7,225 bases of DNA from Candidatus Zixiibacteriota bacterium (GTDB lineage Bacteria; Zixibacteria; MSB-5A5; GN15; FEB-12). Below are positions 4,380 to 7,225 of the stretch, in pieces. Where the stretch lies: NCBI GenBank assembly GCA_022564135.1, contig JADFLZ010000107.1:1-7225 (forward strand), given 5' to 3'. The position numbers and the translations under genes are program-made. The notes below the pieces were generated by a model. It did not search any database, was not told the DNA's origin, and saw nothing but the letters and a program-made list of their open reading frames with translations. Positions within the stretch are counted from its first letter, which is position 1. Each line of letters starts with the position of its first letter.

Positions 4380-7225
4380 TTAAAATGATGCCCTTAATCC
4401 AAAGTATATCTGCCGCGGATTAGCATAGTTCAGGGGGTGGTTTTGAGCAATTTCGTATTTCTCTTCACCCGTTAAGCCGGTGGCATCATCAACGTCACTA
4501 TTATCATTCACGAAATCCTGACCTTCGGGAGTCTCCAGCCAGCCGGTCGTATTCGCGCGGCCGGTGCCTTCCCAAACCTGAACGGCATTGTCTCTGTCAA
4601 GGAGGTTCTTTACCCAGAGATAGGGAGACAGCTTAAAGTTGCCCACATTAAATGATTTCTCGGCTTTTAAGTCTATCGATAATGTCCAGGGACCTGTCTC
4701 AGAATTTCGCGTATCCAAAACTACAGGAGCGAAAGCAAGAACAGTTGCTTCATTGATGACTAAGATAGGGGTATAAGGAAGACCACTGGAAGCTACCAGC
4801 AGCACATTGATGCCAAAGTTTTCGAGCGGATACATATCGCCCAAACGCGGTCCTTCCTGTCCTTTGTATCTCAGGTCAAAGTTGCCGATAAACTTGTGCG
4901 TCTGGTCAAACGACAGCGGGGCAGTCTGTCTGGGAGCATTCGCATTTACCCAGGCAACGTTACCCTGTGAATTTGAATAAGAACCTGTTCCGGTTGCGAA
5001 CGACAAAGTGTACTTGAAATCCAATGCTATCTGGTTGGTTCTTCTGGTAGTGAGACGGAATTCAAGACCTTTAACCGTGCCGTAGTCCGAATTGCGATAA
5101 GTGGCAAACGAAGTAGGTTGCGACGGCTGATTATAGACCTGAATGAGATTGGAAATATCTTTGTAGAAAATATTTACGTCAAAGGAAGTGTTGTCTCCCA
5201 TCTGACGGGTTATACCAATCTCATAGGCGGTTGTTTTCGGCGGCTCCAGATTCGGACTACCGAAAGAAACATAGTAACCTCCGGTATTGATTTTGAAGTC
5301 CAGGAAGTCATAGCCTACATACAGATTTTGCAGCTCCGGTCGCTGGTAAAACTGTCCGTAGGATAGTCTCATCTGAGTCTTATCTGAAATCGGGAAAGCC
5401 ACACCTAAGCGGGGAGAAAGTCTGGTGAATTTCTCGCTCTCTTCGGTGTCAGTCAAATCGAGAACTGTGGCAAGGCTGTCAAGTGGTGGTTTGTTAAGGA
5501 ATCCTAATGAATCAGGATTTAAAGGCAATGCCGGGTCGCGCAGCCGGAGCGCTTTGTAATCAAAGTAGTCAAATCTCAGGCCGGCAGTAATAATCAAGCC
5601 CTCATATTCCAGGCGGTCCTGCAGGAAGAAACCAATATCAATGGGGTGCTTGGTTTCATTCTGCCAGTCATCATCGTCAGACTCTTCCCCAAATATGTCG
5701 TAGCCATAACGGTTGACATCCTGGAAGCCACCACTGCCAACACCTTTATATACGGATACCGGGAAGAAATGTTGATAGAACCTGAGTGTATGGCGATTAA
5801 ATTCGAAGCCACCTTTGACGGTGTGCTCTGATGTTATTTCGCTGGTAATCTGCCCCTTGAAGCCAACGTAGGCCGACTTTCTCCTGAGATAATCATCCCA
5901 GACATGTCCTTCATCTCCACCAGCAACAAATGTTCTGTCAAGTCCATCAGGAGTGCCAAGAGAGTCGCCAGCAATAGTTACGTATGTGACAGGCGTAATA
6001 ATACGGTCACCAGTTATAGAATCGATTTCTATATTATCAAATGATCTGAAAAGGTTTTCTACATCGTTTCTGGGATTGCCACCGGGACGCCCATAGGCCC
6101 AGATGTCTTCACGGTAAATACCATCACCACGGAATCTCTCTGTTACAAAATATGTTCCGCTAAAAGTCCAGAAAGTACTGGCGCTCATGGTGTGCGTCAG
6201 CCTGGCGTTAAAGCTCAAATTATCATCTTTGTAGTAAGGCATATGCTCGGCATTAAAGAGATATGAATGAGTATATCCACGCCACTCATCATTTGAACCG
6301 GTTCCGGAAAGCTGTAACTTCAGGTTATCAGTAAACTGATAGTCAATCTTTCCCTGATAGGACCAGCCGTCAAGGCTGTTATTAGGAAGTCTGACAGAAC
6401 CTGAAGGCAGCACATCTTCAGTAATTGCTGAGGGCATTCTGTCTCCATGGTAGCGACGCTCGACAGAGCCAAAGAAATATCCGTTTTCGACTCCCGGGAT
6501 CGGTCCGCCCAGGTCGAGCGAATACCAGTTCTGGTCGTAGGAGTTGTCACGCCAATTGTCTGTGACCACCTCGGCGTTGCCGTGATATTCATTTCCGCCG
6601 GACATGGTCGTCACATTTACAATACCCGAGGCAACGTGACCGTATTCGGCCGGGAATCCGCCGGAAGTAATCGATATTTCCTTGATGGCGTTGTTGCTGA
6701 TATTAGTAGTCGATGTACCGGAAAGCGGGTCCTGCTGTGAGAAGCCGTCTACATAATAGGCAACTTCGCTGGGCCGGCCGCCTCTGATATTTAATTCAGG
6801 AGTGTTGGTAGCTTCACGCGCTCCCCTGAGACCTCTTGGTCCGAGGTTTGGCGTGACTCTTACTACACCTGTCTGAATTCCGACAACGTCTGCGAATCCT
6901 CGTGTCGGTAATGCCAAAAGCTCATCGCGTCTGACAATACTTATCGAGGCCACTTTGTCTCTGATAACCAGCGGCGTTTCTGCCGTGACGCGAATCACAT
7001 CACCCAGCTCTTCAGTTGTTGGAGAAACTGAATGATCCTGAAACGATGCCAGGTCAACAGAGACCGATACATTACTAACTTCAAGTGTTGTAAAACCGAC
7101 TGAACTTACACGTATTGTATAAGTGCCGACCGGAACGTTTAAAATGGTATATTTACCATTTGCATCAGTTACCCCGCCAAGCGATGTGCCTACAACAACC
7201 ACATTGGCGCCGGGTACTGCGTCGC
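4380..7225 (-). CDS. TonB-dependent outer-membrane receptor with carboxypeptidase-regulatory-like N-terminal domain (5' truncated by window edge)
   Basis: The frame stays open to the right edge, so signal peptide and true start lie outside; 948 complete codons before the stop are in view, giving a protein near or above 970 residues. The apparent GTG start at 7202 is an internal Val: the frame upstream reads DAVPGAN, the usual PGAN entry to a CarboxypepD_reg-like domain, which continues with VTDANGKYTI, VPVGTYTI and VSSVGF. Numbering from that Val, the plug covers about 83-200, with LNIRGGRPSEVAYYVDGF at 138-155 and GGFPAEYGHVASGIVNV at 181-197. The remainder is a Tyr/Phe/Asn/Gly-rich barrel that ends in Phe (NPRQIYFGLRASF). 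No cysteine is seen. Such receptors import siderophores, glycans, peptides or cofactors using TonB-ExbBD energy; Oar-like members also have surface roles. Nothing here fixes the substrate. I see no adjacent SusD-type lipoprotein. Confidence 0.93.
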   Translation of the reverse strand, partial: DAVPGANVVVVGTSLGGVTDANGKYTILNVPVGTYTIRVSSVGFTTLEVSNVSVSVDLASFQDHSVSPTTEELGDVIRVTAETPLVIRDKVASISIVRRDELLALPTRGFADVVGIQTGVVRVTPNLGPRGLRGAREATNTPELNIRGGRPSEVAYYVDGFSQQDPLSGTSTTNISNNAIKEISITSGGFPAEYGHVASGIVNVTTMSGGNEYHGNAEVVTDNWRDNSYDQNWYSLDLGGPIPGVENGYFFGSVERRYHGDRMPSAITEDVLPSGSVRLPNNSLDGWSYQGKIDYQFTDNLKLQLSGTGSNDEWRGYTHSYLFNAEHMPYYKDDNLSFNARLTHTMSASTFWTFSGTYFVTERFRGDGIYREDIWAYGRPGGNPRNDVENLFRSFDNIEIDSITGDRIITPVTYVTIAGDSLGTPDGLDRTFVAGGDEGHVWDDYLRRKSAYVGFKGQITSEITSEHTVKGGFEFNRHTLRFYQHFFPVSVYKGVGSGGFQDVNRYGYDIFGEESDDDDWQNETKHPIDIGFFLQDRLEYEGLIITAGLRFDYFDYKALRLRDPALPLNPDSLGFLNKPPLDSLATVLDLTDTEESEKFTRLSPRLGVAFPISDKTQMRLSYGQFYQRPELQNLYVGYDFLDFKINTGGYYVSFGSPNLEPPKTTAYEIGITRQMGDNTSFDVNIFYKDISNLIQVYNQPSQPTSFATYRNSDYGTVKGLEFRLTTRRTNQIALDFKYTLSFATGTGSYSNSQGNVAWVNANAPRQTAPLSFDQTHKFIGNFDLRYKGQEGPRLGDMYPLENFGINVLLVASSGLPYTPILVINEATVLAFAPVVLDTRNSETGPWTLSIDLKAEKSFNVGNFKLSPYLWVKNLLDRDNAVQVWEGTGRANTTGWLETPEGQDFVNDNSDVDDATGLTGEEKYEIAQNHPLNYANPRQIYFGLRASF
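6600..6955 (-). other. TonB receptor plug domain
   Basis: This stretch encodes the plug that fills the barrel. It follows a segment, LGDVIRVTAETPLVIRD, which is where a TonB-box-like region is expected in receptors with a CarboxypepD_reg-like domain. Characteristic plug strands are present in order: RRDELLALP, the DVVGIQTGVV segment, LNIRGGRPSE, VAYYVDGF, IKEISITSGGFPAEYG and ASGIVNVTT. No motif is missing or broken, so the receptor looks intact in this part. Confidence 0.85.

Noticed and set aside
5660..5700. Acidic run in the receptor (GEESDDDDWQNE)
   Set aside because: Short acidic stretches are common in extracellular loops of TonB-dependent receptors. By itself it does not identify a calcium or metal site.
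4380..7225. Calling the receptor SusC and the middle protein SusD
   Set aside because: The middle protein has no lipobox and none of the SusD/RagB features I know, and it carries a sorting-type C-terminal domain. A SusCD label would be unsupported.

Overview
The window carries three genes, all read leftward (minus strand), spaced like one operon and ending in a strong intrinsic terminator at the left edge. In order of transcription they are: (1) a large TonB-dependent outer-membrane receptor with an N-terminal carboxypeptidase-regulatory-like domain, whose 5' end lies beyond the right edge; (2) a secreted protein of about 1080 residues with a fibronectin-III-like segment in the middle and a C-terminal Ig-like domain of the FlgD / type IX secretion (T9SS) sorting-signal type; (3) a PorV/PorQ-family outer-membrane beta-barrel protein. 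The gaps are 24 and 18 bases, with no room for internal promoters of normal size. Both downstream genes start with the same arrangement: GAGGA, 8 bases, ATG.

The gene content points to a diderm of the Fibrobacterota-Chlorobiota-Bacteroidota (FCB) superphylum. Base composition is moderate and Shine-Dalgarno sites are clear, which is unlike typical Bacteroidota, where such sites are weak. An uncultivated FCB-side lineage (Zixibacteria-, KSB1- or Marinimicrobia-like) therefore seems more likely than a classical Bacteroides or Flavobacterium. This placement is inferred from remembered family features, not from a search.

Layout: 1-101 is downstream flank with the terminator (45-78); 102-1094 PorV/PorQ-like protein; 1113-4355 CTD-bearing surface protein; 4380-7225 TonB-dependent receptor (5' truncated). 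No RNA genes, mobile elements, CRISPR arrays or long repeats were seen.

Working model (inference): the three products form an outer-membrane or cell-surface module. Protein 2 would cross the outer membrane through a T9SS-like route using its C-terminal domain. The PorV/PorQ-like barrel could be a cognate shuttle or anchor, and the TonB-dependent receptor could be the energised transporter that protein 2 serves, by analogy to SusC with a surface partner. The substrate cannot be read from this window.
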